A stretch of 64,000 nucleotides of DNA from Bacteroides faecichinchillae JCM 17102 (GCF_000614145.1 NZ_BAKK01000005.1:104162-168161); one strand, 5' to 3'; positions 9,121 to 19,670 are shown, numbered from the stretch's first letter. Made by a program: numbers and translations. The notes: generated from the letters alone by a model not told the origin.

Positions 9121-11415
9121 TTATCTTCTCTTTCTACGAGCTAAAATAGTAATTCCGATAGCTGCCAATACGACCGGCATGATCCCATACCACCCATATC
9201 TCACCAACTTACGTGCATCACGACTAATATACACTTCATTGTCTTTTGGATTAGGGCGCTCTGTATCCAATGGATACTCATCATAAGAAAGCCATTTAAA
9301 TGTCCCAGTTACTATTGTAAAATTAGTAGATGCATATCCATTACGACTTTTACTCATCTCGCCATTACTTACACAATCTGCATCTCCCGCAATCACAATA
9401 CGTTGTTCTTTATCACCAACTTTACGATCAAGAGCAAGCACTGTAGGAATTACTCCTTGTTTTTCTCCTGTTTCTGGGTTGTATTGAGGGATATCATCCA
9501 AAAAGTCTGTTGTTTGTAATTCGTTCCAAGATAAAGAGTCTGTCACAATAATCGGCATGACATTATAACCTTTAGAAACATCAAAAGATAATCCAGTAGC
9601 ATCTGGCATTGTTACAGTATAACCAAATTCATAAGGACGTGTATATGGTTTAAAGCGTTCAGCCGCGTCTTTAGTGATATGCCCAATAATTAATGAAGGA
9701 GAATCGTTTTCTTTTATTTCAATCAATGTTCCCGGCATAAAAGTTACTCCAAATTGTTCCACAATAGGATTCATAATATCTTGCCGACGTGCATCACCTA
9801 AAATAAAGAGATTACCTCCACGAGCTATATATTTGTTCAAGCGTTCTTGCTCAACCTCAATAAAAGGAGTTTTTACTTCACTAATAACTACAATGTCAAT
9901 ATCTTCCGGCATATCATCTTTCGCCAAATCTAAAGTAACAACATCAAACCCTTGAGTTAACAACGAATGACGAAAATATTGATTTTCAGCAAATCGATTA
10001 TAGTCACGATCACCTGTTTTATGAATATTACGCATATCATGACCTACGAGGAAAGCAACCTTTGGAGACTTTACCACAAAACGTTTGAACGCAGCTGAAA
10101 TTTCTGTTTCTGATGGATGTTTCTCTGTATCATCGAATAAACGCAAAATGCTTTTTTGACCATTTTCGCGTTCTACTACACGTATGAAGCGATTACCTTC
10201 TGAAGCTAAATCTATTCTTTCTTTTATTTCGTCCGGAGTTAAAAACATCTTAAGATCTAAATCCAATATATTGGCCATCTTTTTAGCCCGCTCTTCTATA
10301 GTCTTACAACCTTCCAAACGGAAATCAAGCTGAGAATTCGCTTCATCATAATAATAAACATAATCCATTTCTAAATCCGGTTTGAAACGAATATACCGTT
10401 CAAATCTTTCGCGATCAGATTTTAATTGACTTGGCAAACCAATACCATAATTGTCATCCAGTAGATTGACATAACTAGTAATCTTAAGTTTCCCATCCAA
10501 CTTATTCATTATATCTTGGCTCACCTGTGTCAATGTATTACGACCAGTAGCAGTGGCATCATAGTATAATTTCATTGAAGGTAATGTTGAGACATAACCA
10601 ATCAATAAAGCCACTACAACAACTACACCATAAGTTCCCCAAGTTTTTGCATAAGATATTTTACTACGTCCTGCACGAAGTCGCAATACAGAAAGTGTTA
10701 GGAAAAACACTATAATTAATAAAAAATAGAGCAAGTCTTCACTACAAATCATCCCACCGATAAATTCATAGGCCCGACCAGAAATAGAAAGCCAATAAGT
10801 AATATCACGTACAAAAGCATAATCCTGTCCAATATCTCCAACATAATTTAGAGCAGCTAATACAGCCAATGTCCCCATTGCTGCCACTACTTGATAAGAG
10901 GTTATACTAGACATGAACAAACCAATTGCACCATAAGCACAAATCAATAAATATATTCCTAAAATACCAGTAAATAATAATCCCAGATCAGGATTCTTTA
11001 TAAATATACTACAAAAAATTCCTATTAAAAATAAAGGAAGTATCAATACCAAATTATAAATAAGAACTGATATATATTTACCCAATATAATTTGGCTATT
11101 AGTCACTGGAGATGAAAATAATAACTTAATAGAGCCACTACTATATTCGCGACTCATCAATCCCATAGTCAATAAAGGAATATACAGATAAAGATTACGC
11201 AAAAATCCTGGAAAAATTCCCATCCAGCCGGTAAAGATTGAGGCAGTCACATCCCAAAGGCCATGGCCTAATGCCTGTCCTAATACCTGACGGTCAAAAG
11301 CATTTCCAAATGCCACACCTACCTGTACAGCAAAAATAACTAAAATAAGCCATGCTACTGGAGAGCAAAACAAAGAACGCAGTTCGGCAATGGCTATCCG
11401 ATATGTAGTTTTCAT
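9121..11415 (-). CDS. ABC-2 permease fused to GldG-like auxiliary domain (copy 1)
   Basis: A 764-residue protein with the same architecture as the one at 5814-8156: an ABC-2 membrane part of about six helices (MGLMSREYSSGSIKLLFSSPV near residues 86-106), a periplasmic GldG-like domain with MKLYYDATATGRNTLTQVSQ and KYIARGGNLFILGDARRQ, and a C-terminal membrane helix ending in ILARRKRR. The two proteins are clearly paralogous but divergent, so the duplication is old. Its ATPase partner ends 21 bases upstream. Exporter direction is inferred from the ABC-2 class. Substrate unknown; a link to gliding is not implied in Bacteroides. Confidence 0.87.
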   Translation of the reverse strand: MKTTYRIAIAELRSLFCSPVAWLILVIFAVQVGVAFGNAFDRQVLGQALGHGLWDVTASIFTGWMGIFPGFLRNLYLYIPLLTMGLMSREYSSGSIKLLFSSPVTNSQIILGKYISVLIYNLVLILPLFLIGIFCSIFIKNPDLGLLFTGILGIYLLICAYGAIGLFMSSITSYQVVAAMGTLAVLAALNYVGDIGQDYAFVRDITYWLSISGRAYEFIGGMICSEDLLYFLLIIVFFLTLSVLRLRAGRSKISYAKTWGTYGVVVVVALLIGYVSTLPSMKLYYDATATGRNTLTQVSQDIMNKLDGKLKITSYVNLLDDNYGIGLPSQLKSDRERFERYIRFKPDLEMDYVYYYDEANSQLDFRLEGCKTIEERAKKMANILDLDLKMFLTPDEIKERIDLASEGNRFIRVVERENGQKSILRLFDDTEKHPSETEISAAFKRFVVKSPKVAFLVGHDMRNIHKTGDRDYNRFAENQYFRHSLLTQGFDVVTLDLAKDDMPEDIDIVVISEVKTPFIEVEQERLNKYIARGGNLFILGDARRQDIMNPIVEQFGVTFMPGTLIEIKENDSPSLIIGHITKDAAERFKPYTRPYEFGYTVTMPDATGLSFDVSKGYNVMPIIVTDSLSWNELQTTDFLDDIPQYNPETGEKQGVIPTVLALDRKVGDKEQRIVIAGDADCVSNGEMSKSRNGYASTNFTIVTGTFKWLSYDEYPLDTERPNPKDNEVYISRDARKLVRYGWYGIMPVVLAAIGITILARRKRR

Positions 11416-11436
11416 GTAAATGTTTGAATTATATGA

Positions 11437-12375
11437 TTAATCGATTTTGATTCCCTTGCCAGACAATTGTGCAAAAACAGTATCTAATGAATCGCGCTCG
11501 AGAATAATCTCACTGGGACGCCACCCTTTTTCTACTCCCATTTCAGTGAAACGGCGTGTCATGAAATGGTCATTCCCATCAAAGTGGAACCGGAAACGAG
11601 TTGTTGTCAGTTTCTCGACTTTTAAAATACCTTCAATCTTCTCAAATTCTTCTACTATAGGCGGATTCTCAAATATAGCAACAAAAGTACTAGGTGCCAT
11701 GTAATTATTAAAATCACGGATAGTACCAGAGAATACTACTGTTCCATGTTCGATCATCTTTATCTCATCACAAGTGGCTTGTACTTCAGAAAGAATATGA
11801 GTAGACAACATGACTGCACGATCAACAGCAATTTCCTTAATCAAATTGCGAATTTCTACAATCTGATTCGGGTCAAGTCCGTTAGTCGGCTCATCTAATA
11901 CGACAAACAACGGATTGTGTACAATTGCCTGAGCTATACCCACACGCTGTTGATATCCTCCGGACAAATTACTAATAAGACGTTTACTAAAGTGCATGAT
12001 ACCACACTTTTCTTTCGCAAAGTCTACAGCTGCTCTGATACTTTTTGGTTCCATCCGGCGGAGTTGCGCACAATAAACCAAATATTCGTCTACCGTAAAA
12101 TCAGAATACAAAGGCGGTTTTTGAGGAAGAAAACCGATGTATTTCTTAGCTTCCACCGGATTTTCTCTCAAGCTGATGCCATTTATAAAAACTTCACCCT
12201 CTGTCTGATTCAATACTCCACACATGATGTTCATAGTAGTCGACTTCCCTGCACCATTGGAGCCCAACAGACCAAAAACACCTTTTTTCTTGATTTCAAG
12301 ATTAATGTCCCGAATAGCCCATTGTACGCTGTAACGATGTGAAAGGTGTTCTACCCTCACAATAGATTCATTCAT
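11437..12375 (-). CDS. ABC transporter ATP-binding protein, GldA-like (copy 1)
   Basis: A 312-residue ABC ATPase with Walker A GSNGAGKST, Q-loop GFLPQKPPLYSD, signature LSGGYQQR, Walker B FVVLDEPTNGLDP and H-loop STHILSE. It is the promoter-proximal gene of a four-gene minus-strand unit: ATPase, fusion permease, ATPase, fusion permease, with short gaps throughout (21, 31 and 10 bases). It energises the permease encoded next to it. A 553-base non-coding gap separates it from the divergent RND operon. The close similarity of the two ATPases leaves open whether they form homodimers or a mixed dimer. Confidence 0.92.
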   Translation of the reverse strand: MNESIVRVEHLSHRYSVQWAIRDINLEIKKKGVFGLLGSNGAGKSTTMNIMCGVLNQTEGEVFINGISLRENPVEAKKYIGFLPQKPPLYSDFTVDEYLVYCAQLRRMEPKSIRAAVDFAKEKCGIMHFSKRLISNLSGGYQQRVGIAQAIVHNPLFVVLDEPTNGLDPNQIVEIRNLIKEIAVDRAVMLSTHILSEVQATCDEIKMIEHGTVVFSGTIRDFNNYMAPSTFVAIFENPPIVEEFEKIEGILKVEKLTTTRFRFHFDGNDHFMTRRFTEMGVEKGWRPSEIILERDSLDTVFAQLSGKGIKID

Positions 12376-12928
12376 AACACTTGTTAATAAGTTAAATATC
12401 TTATAAATACATTAAAACACAGAATTGATATATTAGGCTATTATAAATAAAGAATGTGTATTTTAACTTTGTGTCGTTCTTGTTTATAAATCCCTAAAAA
12501 ACTCCGCGAAATTATAAACCTTTATAATTATACGCAAATTTTTCAGGTTTTAGTTTTATATGCACTTTTTTTTCAAAAACTTAATAAGTAACATATAGTC
12601 AGCAATATATATAATAAATAGACAGTTTACACCAGACAACGCATCAAATAAACTCAATTCTCCCAATATTTAATTTCTAAAAGTCAAAAAGTTGCATTTG
12701 AAACTTTAACTTTTATTAATCCTTAAGCTAGAATTTGTCTTTTTTAGCAAATTTAACAAAAAAGGTAAACACCTAATGAACAAAAAGAGAGATACTATCT
12801 TTTAAACACATTTAGTCTGTTTCTTAAATTACTTAACTAAATTATATCTTCCTTCCCCATTAAACCTTTGGTGCCTGTTATTGTCTAACTGAAAAGAATA
12901 AAAACATATCTATTACGATACTAAAACC
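12376..12928. other. Divergent intergenic region, AT-rich
   Basis: A 553-base AT-rich spacer between the divergent ABC exporter and RND efflux operons. No credible reading frame or RNA gene is seen. It must hold both promoters. A TAACTTTG at 12464-12471 (plus strand) and a CAAATTTA at 12754-12761 (TAAATTTG on the minus strand) each fit the Bacteroidetes -7 box TAnnTTTG, but neither has a convincing -33 TTG at the right spacing, and both are several hundred bases from the genes. No palindromic operator stands out. Confidence 0.5.
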
Positions 12929-14014
12929 ATGAATAAAAAGACAAAATGGGGCATAATTATCTTAGTAAGTGCCGGAATTATCGGTGGAGGGATCTACTCT
13001 CAATTACCAAAAACGAACGATGAATTGGCTGCTGCCGACAAAGTGCTGAGCAACAACAAAAAGAATGGAAAAAAAATTCTGAATGTTAATGCTAAGATCA
13101 TAAAACCACAACTATTAACTGACGGATTTCCAACCATTGGTTTACTCAAACCTGACGAGGAGGTAGATTTATCTTTTGAAACATCCGGAAAAGTAATTGA
13201 AATAAACTTTGAAGAAGGAACAGCTGTAAAAAAAGGGCAGCTTCTTGCTAAAGTTAATGATCGTCCATTGCAAGCACAATTACAAAGATTACTTGCTCAA
13301 TTAAAGTTGGCAGAAGATCGTGTGTTTCGCCAAGATGCCTTATTAAAGCGGGATGCGGTCAGTAAAGAGGCTTATGAACAAGTAAAAACAGACTTAGCCA
13401 CCCTCAATGCTGATATAGAAATAGTGAAAGCAAACATTGCATTAACAGAACTGCATGCTCCTTTCGACGGAATAATTGGTCTTCGACAAATCAGTGTCGG
13501 ATCATATGCCTCGCCAACCACAGTGGTTGCTAAGCTAACTAAAATAGCTCCACTAAAAGTTGAGTTTTCTGTACCGGAACGTTACGCTACACAAATAAAA
13601 AAAGGTACCAATCTTACTTTTAAGGTTGAAGGGAAGCTAGATGCATTCAATGCGCAAGTGTATGCGGTTGAATCCGCCATTGATCCTGATCTGCATCAGT
13701 TTACCGCCCGCGCGCTCTATCCGAACACTAATCGCGCATTACTTCCCGGTCGTTATGCTAACATCTTATTAAAAAAGGAAGAAATACCTAATGCCATTGC
13801 TATCCCGACAGAAGCTATCCAACCGGAAATGGGTAAGGATAAAGTGTTCTTATATAAATCCGGCAAAGTTGAACCAGTAGAAGTGACGACAGGAATCCGT
13901 AATGAATCCGAAGTACAAATTATCCGGGGATTACAAGTTGGAGACACCATCATTACTTCCGGAATCTTGCAACTTCGTCTGGGCTTGCCCGTCACTTTGG
14001 ATAACATTGACTAA
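12929..14014 (+). CDS. RND efflux periplasmic adaptor (membrane fusion protein)
   Basis: A 361-residue adaptor. An N-terminal hydrophobic segment (about residues 7-24) anchors or exports it. The lipoyl half-motifs are GKVIEINFEEGTAVKKGQLL (about 89-108) and ELHAPFDGIIGLRQISVGSY (about 173-192), separated by a short alpha hairpin of coiled-coil type. Beta-barrel and membrane-proximal domains follow, ending in IIRGLQVGDTIITSGILQLR. It bridges the inner-membrane pump and the outer-membrane channel encoded by the next two genes. It is the first gene of the operon, 12 bases before the pump gene. Likely substrates are drugs, bile salts or metabolites, but specificity is not readable. Confidence 0.93.
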   Translation: MNKKTKWGIIILVSAGIIGGGIYSQLPKTNDELAAADKVLSNNKKNGKKILNVNAKIIKPQLLTDGFPTIGLLKPDEEVDLSFETSGKVIEINFEEGTAVKKGQLLAKVNDRPLQAQLQRLLAQLKLAEDRVFRQDALLKRDAVSKEAYEQVKTDLATLNADIEIVKANIALTELHAPFDGIIGLRQISVGSYASPTTVVAKLTKIAPLKVEFSVPERYATQIKKGTNLTFKVEGKLDAFNAQVYAVESAIDPDLHQFTARALYPNTNRALLPGRYANILLKKEEIPNAIAIPTEAIQPEMGKDKVFLYKSGKVEPVEVTTGIRNESEVQIIRGLQVGDTIITSGILQLRLGLPVTLDNID

Positions 14015-14026
14015 AACCTTCCCAGT

Positions 14027-17000
14027 ATGAATATATCTGAATTAAGTATACGCCGTCCAGTATTAGCCACGGTACTCACGATCATTATTCTTCTCTTTGG
14101 ATTCATCGGATACAACTACTTGGGTGTTCGTGAATATCCATCGGTAGACAATCCAATTATTTCAGTCAGTTGTTCCTATCCCGGTGCTAATGCCGATGTA
14201 ATCGAGAATCAAATTACCGAACCATTGGAACAAAACATTAACGGTATTCCGGGAATTCGTTCTCTATCCAGTGTCAGTCAGCAAGGACAATCCCGCATTA
14301 CAGTGGAGTTTGAATTATCGGTAGACCTTGAAACTGCAGCGAATGATGTTCGCGACAAAGTGTCTCGCGCCCAACGTTATCTTCCTCGCGACTGTGACCC
14401 GCCTACTGTTTCAAAAGCTGATGCAGATGCTATGCCTATCTTAATGGTAGCACTTCAAAGCGATAAACGTTCACTACTTGAATTAAGTGAAATTGCCGAT
14501 TTGACTGTAAAAGAACAATTACAAACCATTTCTGATGTAAGTAGTGTGTCTATCTGGGGAGAGAAACGTTATTCAATGCGTCTTTGGCTGGACCCAACAA
14601 AAATGGCAGGATATGGCATTACACCTATTGACATAAAAAATGCGGTAGATAATGAAAATGTAGAACTTCCTTCCGGTAGTATCGAGGGAAATACTACAGA
14701 ATTGACGATTCGTACATTAGGACTCATGCATACGGCAGAAGAGTTCAATAATTTGATCATAAAGGAATCTAATAATCAGATTGTACGTTTCAGCGATATA
14801 GGGCGAGCGGAACTAGGTCCGGCAGATATCAAAAGCTACATGAAAATGAATGGAGTACCGATGGTGGGAGTTGTAGTAATTCCACAGCCCGGTGCTAACC
14901 ATATCGAAATTGCCGATGCTGTTTATCAGCGTATGGAGCAGATGAAGAAAGATTTGCCAGAGGATGTACATTACAATTATGGATTCGATAATACTCAATT
15001 TATTCGTGCCTCTATCAATGAGGTTAAGTCAACGGTATATGAGGCTTTCATATTAGTCATTATCATTATTTTTCTTTTTTTACGCGACTGGCGTGTAACA
15101 TTGGTACCTTGTATTGTGATTCCAGTATCACTGATCGGTGCATTCTTTGTAATGTATCTGGCAGGATTCTCCATCAATGTACTTTCCATGCTAGCCATTG
15201 TACTCTCCGTAGGACTTGTGGTGGACGATGCAATCGTAATGACGGAAAATATCTATATACGTATTGAACGTGGGATGAGTCCAAAAGAGGCAGGTATTGA
15301 GGGAGCTAAAGAAATCTTCTTTGCCGTCATTTCAACTACTATTACGTTAGTAGCTGTGTTTTTCCCAATTGTTTTCATGGAAGGTACTACCGGACGTTTG
15401 TTCCGAGAATTTAGTATCGTAATCTCCGGTTCGGTAATCATTTCATCATTTGCTGCATTGACTTTTACTCCAATGCTGGCAACCAAGCTACTCGTAAAAA
15501 GAGATCAGAAGAATTGGTTTTACCGTAAGACCGAACCATTCTTCAATGGATTGAACAACATATATAGTCGCTCATTGGCAGCTTTCCTAAGTAAACGCTG
15601 GATTGCTATTCCTTTCACTCTCATCACGATTTGCGTAATTGGATATTTATGGAACACAATTCCCGCAGAAATGGCGCCATTAGAGGACCGATCACAAATC
15701 ACGATCAATACACGTGGTGCTGAAGGTATCACTTATGAATATATTCGCGATTATACGGAAGATATTAACCAACTTGTGGATTCTATACTACCGGATGCAG
15801 AAGCAATTACAGCCCGAGTATCGAGTGGTAGTGGAAATGTCCGTATTACCTTGAAAGATATGAAAGATCGTGACTATACTCAGATGGAAGTTGCTGAGAA
15901 GATATCTAAAGCCGTACAAAGTAAAACAATGGCACGTTCGTTCGTGCAACAGCAGTCTTCTTTTGGAGGAAGACGAGGAAGCATGCCTGTTCAATATGTG
16001 CTACAAGCAACCAATCTGGAAAAATTGGAGGAAGTTCTACCTAAATTTATGGCTAAGGTATATGAGAATCCGATCTTTCAGATGGCGGATGTGGACTTGA
16101 AGTTCAGTAAACCGGAAGCACGTATTCAAATAAACCGTGATAAAGCGAGTGTTATGGGTGTAAGTACCAAAAATATAGCGCAAACATTACAATACGGTTT
16201 GAGTGGTCAGCGAATGGGATATTTCTACATGAACGGAAAGCAATATGAAATTCTTGGCGAAATTAATCGTCAGCAACGTAATAAGCCGTCCGATTTGAAA
16301 GCGATTTATATCCGAAGCAATAACGGAGAAATGATACAATTAGATAACTTGATAGAGTTAGTCAATGGTATCGCTCCGCCGAAATTATACCGCTACAATC
16401 GTTTTGTATCTGCCACTATATCCGCCGGACTTGCTGATGGAAAAACCATTGGCCAAGGATTGGAAGAGATGGATAAGATTGCGAAAGAGACGCTGGATGA
16501 TTCTTTCCGTACAGCACTGGCCGGTGACTCCAAAGAATATCGTGAAAGTTCTTCCAGTCTTATGTTTGCTTTCATTTTGGCCATTCTGCTGATTTACTTG
16601 ATTCTGGCAGCTCAATTTGAAAGTTTCAAAGATCCATTGGTAATCATGCTGACAGTGCCTTTGGCTATTGCCGGAGCTTTAGTATTTATGCACTTCAGTG
16701 GAATCACGATGAATATTTTCAGCCAGATCGGTATTATCATGTTAATTGGTCTAGTAGCAAAGAACGGTATCTTAATTGTAGAATTTGCCAACCAGAAACA
16801 GGAAACCGGTATCGACAAGATGTCGGCTATTAAAGACGCAGCCTTACAACGTCTTCGTCCGATTTTGATGACAAGTGCTTCTACGGTATTGGGATTAATC
16901 CCACTCGCATTTGCCACCGGTGAAGGTTGTAATCAGCGTATTGCTATGGGTACTGCAGTAGTTGGCGGTATGGTGGTTTCTACCTTGCTTACAATGTATA

Positions 17001-17059
17001 TTGTTCCTGCTATTTATAGTTACATTTCAACCAACCGAATTAAAAAGTTAAAAGAATGA
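14027..17059 (+). CDS. RND family efflux pump, inner membrane permease (AcrB/MexB-like)
   Basis: A 1010-residue HAE-type RND pump. It begins MNISELSIRRPVLATVLTII and shows twelve predicted membrane helices, TM1 plus TM2-6 and TM7-12 around two large periplasmic loops. The helix-4 segment VLSVGLVVDDAIVMTENIYI (about residues 395-415) carries the paired Asp residues used for proton relay, and the second half has IGLVAKNGILIVEFANQ. Length fits the family (about 1000-1050). It takes up substrate from the periplasm or inner membrane and passes it to the TolC-type channel. Its last 4 bases overlap the next gene (ATGA), showing translational coupling. Confidence 0.96.
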   Translation: MNISELSIRRPVLATVLTIIILLFGFIGYNYLGVREYPSVDNPIISVSCSYPGANADVIENQITEPLEQNINGIPGIRSLSSVSQQGQSRITVEFELSVDLETAANDVRDKVSRAQRYLPRDCDPPTVSKADADAMPILMVALQSDKRSLLELSEIADLTVKEQLQTISDVSSVSIWGEKRYSMRLWLDPTKMAGYGITPIDIKNAVDNENVELPSGSIEGNTTELTIRTLGLMHTAEEFNNLIIKESNNQIVRFSDIGRAELGPADIKSYMKMNGVPMVGVVVIPQPGANHIEIADAVYQRMEQMKKDLPEDVHYNYGFDNTQFIRASINEVKSTVYEAFILVIIIIFLFLRDWRVTLVPCIVIPVSLIGAFFVMYLAGFSINVLSMLAIVLSVGLVVDDAIVMTENIYIRIERGMSPKEAGIEGAKEIFFAVISTTITLVAVFFPIVFMEGTTGRLFREFSIVISGSVIISSFAALTFTPMLATKLLVKRDQKNWFYRKTEPFFNGLNNIYSRSLAAFLSKRWIAIPFTLITICVIGYLWNTIPAEMAPLEDRSQITINTRGAEGITYEYIRDYTEDINQLVDSILPDAEAITARVSSGSGNVRITLKDMKDRDYTQMEVAEKISKAVQSKTMARSFVQQQSSFGGRRGSMPVQYVLQATNLEKLEEVLPKFMAKVYENPIFQMADVDLKFSKPEARIQINRDKASVMGVSTKNIAQTLQYGLSGQRMGYFYMNGKQYEILGEINRQQRNKPSDLKAIYIRSNNGEMIQLDNLIELVNGIAPPKLYRYNRFVSATISAGLADGKTIGQGLEEMDKIAKETLDDSFRTALAGDSKEYRESSSSLMFAFILAILLIYLILAAQFESFKDPLVIMLTVPLAIAGALVFMHFSGITMNIFSQIGIIMLIGLVAKNGILIVEFANQKQETGIDKMSAIKDAALQRLRPILMTSASTVLGLIPLAFATGEGCNQRIAMGTAVVGGMVVSTLLTMYIVPAIYSYISTNRIKKLKE

Positions 17060-18411
17060 ATCCAAAAGTAATTTGCATGAAACGCATTATATATATCATT
17101 ACAGCATGTATCTTTCTATCGGTTTCTGATGCAAAAGCGCAACCACAGGTTCGTACATTAAAGGACTGCCTGGAAGAGGGATTACAAAACAATTATTCGC
17201 TGAGTATTATCCACAATGAAGAACAAATCAGCAAGAATAACGCAACGTTAGGAAATGCCGGATACTTACCGACATTAGACTTCTCCGCCGGCTATAAAGG
17301 TAATTTAGACAATATTGAAACGAAATCCCGTGCGACCGGAGAGATTACCAGCAACAACGGTGTGTACGATCAGACTGTTAATGTAGGGCTTAACCTGAAT
17401 TGGACCATCTTTGACGGATTCAACATCAGTACCACCTATCAACAATTAAAAATATTAGAACGTCAAGGTGAAACCAACACTCGGATTGCCATCGAAGATT
17501 TCATAGCTACTCTGACTTCTGAATATTACAATTTTATCCAACAGAAGATTCGCCTGGAGAATTTCCGATATGCCATGTCATTATCAAAGGAGCGCCTGCG
17601 TATTGCAGAAATAAGTCATCTTGTCGGCAAGTTTTCCGGTTTGGATTATCAACAGGCAAAGGTAGACTTCAATGCAGACAGCGCACAATACATAAAGCAA
17701 CAAGAGTTACTTCGTTCTTCCTGTATCCAATTAAATGAGTTAATGGCTAATAAAAATGTAGATCAGTTTATTGTAATCAAAGATTCCACAATCAATATAG
17801 ACAGCAGTTTGCAATTTGAAGAATTATGGAAATCGACTCTGACTACTAATGCCTCCTTGCTGAGAGCCGATCAAAATACAACTCTCTCGCAATTGGATTA
17901 TAAAAAGATAAATTCGCGCAATTATCCATATCTTAAATTAAATACCGGATATGGATATACTTTCAATAAATATGACATCAACGCAAATACCAGAAGAGGT
18001 GACTTAGGCTTTAATGCAGGAGTCACTGTCGGCTTCAATATATTTGACGGTAATCGACGTCGTGAAAAACGGAATGCAAGTCTTGCCATTAAGAACAGCC
18101 GTTTGGAGCGCCAGGAACTTGAACTGGCACTTCGCTCGGATCTTAGCAATTTATGGCAAGCCTATCGCAATAATCTTCAATTATTAAACCTAGAACGGCA
18201 AAATGTTATAACTGCTAAAGACAATCATGAGATTGCCATGGAACGTTATATACAAGGAGACATTTCCGGTTTCGAAGTTCGTGAAGCACAAAAGAGCTTA
18301 CTGGATGCAGAGGAACGCATTCTTACGGCTGAATACAACACTAAACTTTGCGAGATTTCATTATTGCAAATCAGTGGTAAGGTCATGCACTATCTCGAAT
18401 CAGGAAATTAA
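17056..18411 (+). CDS. TolC family outer membrane efflux protein
   Basis: A TolC-like protein of 451 residues from the ATG at 17056, which overlaps the pump stop by 4 bases. An alternative ATG at 17077 (MKRIIYIITACIF) places a cleaner signal peptide (cleavage near DAKAQ) at the N-terminus. Two OEP repeats are visible: LKDCLEEGLQNNYSLSI near the start, and the second-half NIFDGNRRREKRNASLAIKN with long amphipathic helices. It forms the trimeric outer-membrane channel of the tripartite pump. The stop lies 6 bases from the convergent stop of the next minus-strand gene. Confidence 0.94.
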   Translation: MNPKVICMKRIIYIITACIFLSVSDAKAQPQVRTLKDCLEEGLQNNYSLSIIHNEEQISKNNATLGNAGYLPTLDFSAGYKGNLDNIETKSRATGEITSNNGVYDQTVNVGLNLNWTIFDGFNISTTYQQLKILERQGETNTRIAIEDFIATLTSEYYNFIQQKIRLENFRYAMSLSKERLRIAEISHLVGKFSGLDYQQAKVDFNADSAQYIKQQELLRSSCIQLNELMANKNVDQFIVIKDSTINIDSSLQFEELWKSTLTTNASLLRADQNTTLSQLDYKKINSRNYPYLKLNTGYGYTFNKYDINANTRRGDLGFNAGVTVGFNIFDGNRRREKRNASLAIKNSRLERQELELALRSDLSNLWQAYRNNLQLLNLERQNVITAKDNHEIAMERYIQGDISGFEVREAQKSLLDAEERILTAEYNTKLCEISLLQISGKVMHYLESGN

Positions 18412-18417
18412 GCTCTA

Positions 18418-19578
18418 CTATTTTACCAATTCAAACGGATTTTGCGCCTCACCTGTATAACGGTAGAGGCGTATATTACTCCCCTGTCCTTCTGCAGAAC
18501 GATAATTCTGAGAAATGTAGAAGTAACCTTTCCCCAATGAGCATATTCCCGTCGATCCGATAGTAAAGTTCCAGCCTCGGATACCCGTTGATTCATCCTT
18601 CAATCCTTCTGCTTTGAGAGGTACAACAAAACCTTTCTTGAGATAAGGTATACCTTTGAGAGGCTGCTTCACTGGACGTCCCACACCATCTATAGCGTAA
18701 AGAGAATAGTTTGGAAAATGCTTCTTCTTACCACTGTATACACACATAAACCAGTTATTAGTATGAGGGTCGTACTCCAAGTTTTGCACGCCATAAGTGG
18801 TATTACCTGTCATGACAAAATACTCTCTGTCAGGTTGGGCAGGACCATTAGTATGCATATTTTCCTGTGAAAGTGGCGCCTCATATTTGTGCCACTTACT
18901 CGTATCATATTGCAACAATACTTGATAGTCGTTGTCAGAACGGTCCACTTCACCGTAAATACCATAAGCTACTGTGAGATATTCCTTGCCATCCTTCTTT
19001 CCGAAGCGAGGTCCGAAGCTCACACCATCTATCCCACTACAACCAAAGCGATGTTGTTTCTCACCCTCATTCGTAGTAACTTTAGCCAGATAGTCGTTTA
19101 ATACAGTAGGTAGATAAACCGTAGTCATAATACCATCCTTTTCGGCGTCCATATCCATACGCGTGATACGTTTCACATCAAAGATAGCTATATAGAAGGC
19201 ATTGTCCAATTTACGGGCACTCTTCTCCATCTTCAAGATGCCCTTGCCAATGCCATCATCTTTATATTCCAGTGAACCATATACACGACCATCTTTCGCA
19301 TTAAAATCCAAACAACCAAGATGTCCCAAAAGACCTTTCACCGATCCTACTACGTTTCCGTTAAGATCTGCCTTAATGAGCATAGTGGTATACGAAAGAT
19401 AGATATATTTTCGTTCGGCATCAACCGCGATACCCTGTATGTGGCCAGCCTTATAAGGGCCTGACTTAATGGTTTTAGGTAGGTTTTGCAACTCTGTAAC
19501 TCCGTTCTGTGCTGAGACGAAAAGCACATCTGAAACAGCTAATAAAGCCGTTACTACAAAAATAAAAAAGCGTTTCAT
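18418..19578 (-). CDS. Secreted protein of unknown function, possible beta-propeller
   Basis: About 386 residues from the ATG at 19578 (MKRFFIFVVTALLA). That start gives a proper signal peptide ending near VSAQ and lies about 25 bases downstream of a good promoter; an in-frame upstream ATG at 19626 lies within that promoter and is unlikely. The mature protein has repeating short beta segments such as GIAVDAERKYIYLSY, LDFNAKDGRVYGSL and LEYDPHTNNWFMCVY, which suggests a propeller-like fold. No catalytic motif or lipobox is recognised. It appears monocistronic. I do not recognise the family; periplasmic or exported location is inferred from the signal peptide. Confidence 0.75.
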   Translation of the reverse strand: MKRFFIFVVTALLAVSDVLFVSAQNGVTELQNLPKTIKSGPYKAGHIQGIAVDAERKYIYLSYTTMLIKADLNGNVVGSVKGLLGHLGCLDFNAKDGRVYGSLEYKDDGIGKGILKMEKSARKLDNAFYIAIFDVKRITRMDMDAEKDGIMTTVYLPTVLNDYLAKVTTNEGEKQHRFGCSGIDGVSFGPRFGKKDGKEYLTVAYGIYGEVDRSDNDYQVLLQYDTSKWHKYEAPLSQENMHTNGPAQPDREYFVMTGNTTYGVQNLEYDPHTNNWFMCVYSGKKKHFPNYSLYAIDGVGRPVKQPLKGIPYLKKGFVVPLKAEGLKDESTGIRGWNFTIGSTGICSLGKGYFYISQNYRSAEGQGSNIRLYRYTGEAQNPFELVK

Positions 19579-19603
19579 ATTTATTGATTCTAGATTATTT
19601 CCG

Positions 19604-19633
19604 CAAAGATACGAAAATAAACACAAATCGCAA
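19604..19633 (-). promoter_or_regulatory. Promoter of the secreted-protein gene (Bacteroides consensus)
   Basis: Read on the minus strand, TTG (19633-19631), 19 bases, then TATCTTTG (19611-19604) match the Bacteroidetes housekeeping promoter TTG-N19-TAnnTTTG exactly. The start codon at 19578 lies about 25 bases downstream, giving a short leader. Confidence 0.75.
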
Positions 19634-19670
19634 AATTTCTTTTTATAGCCAAAATCTTTAGATTACACTT

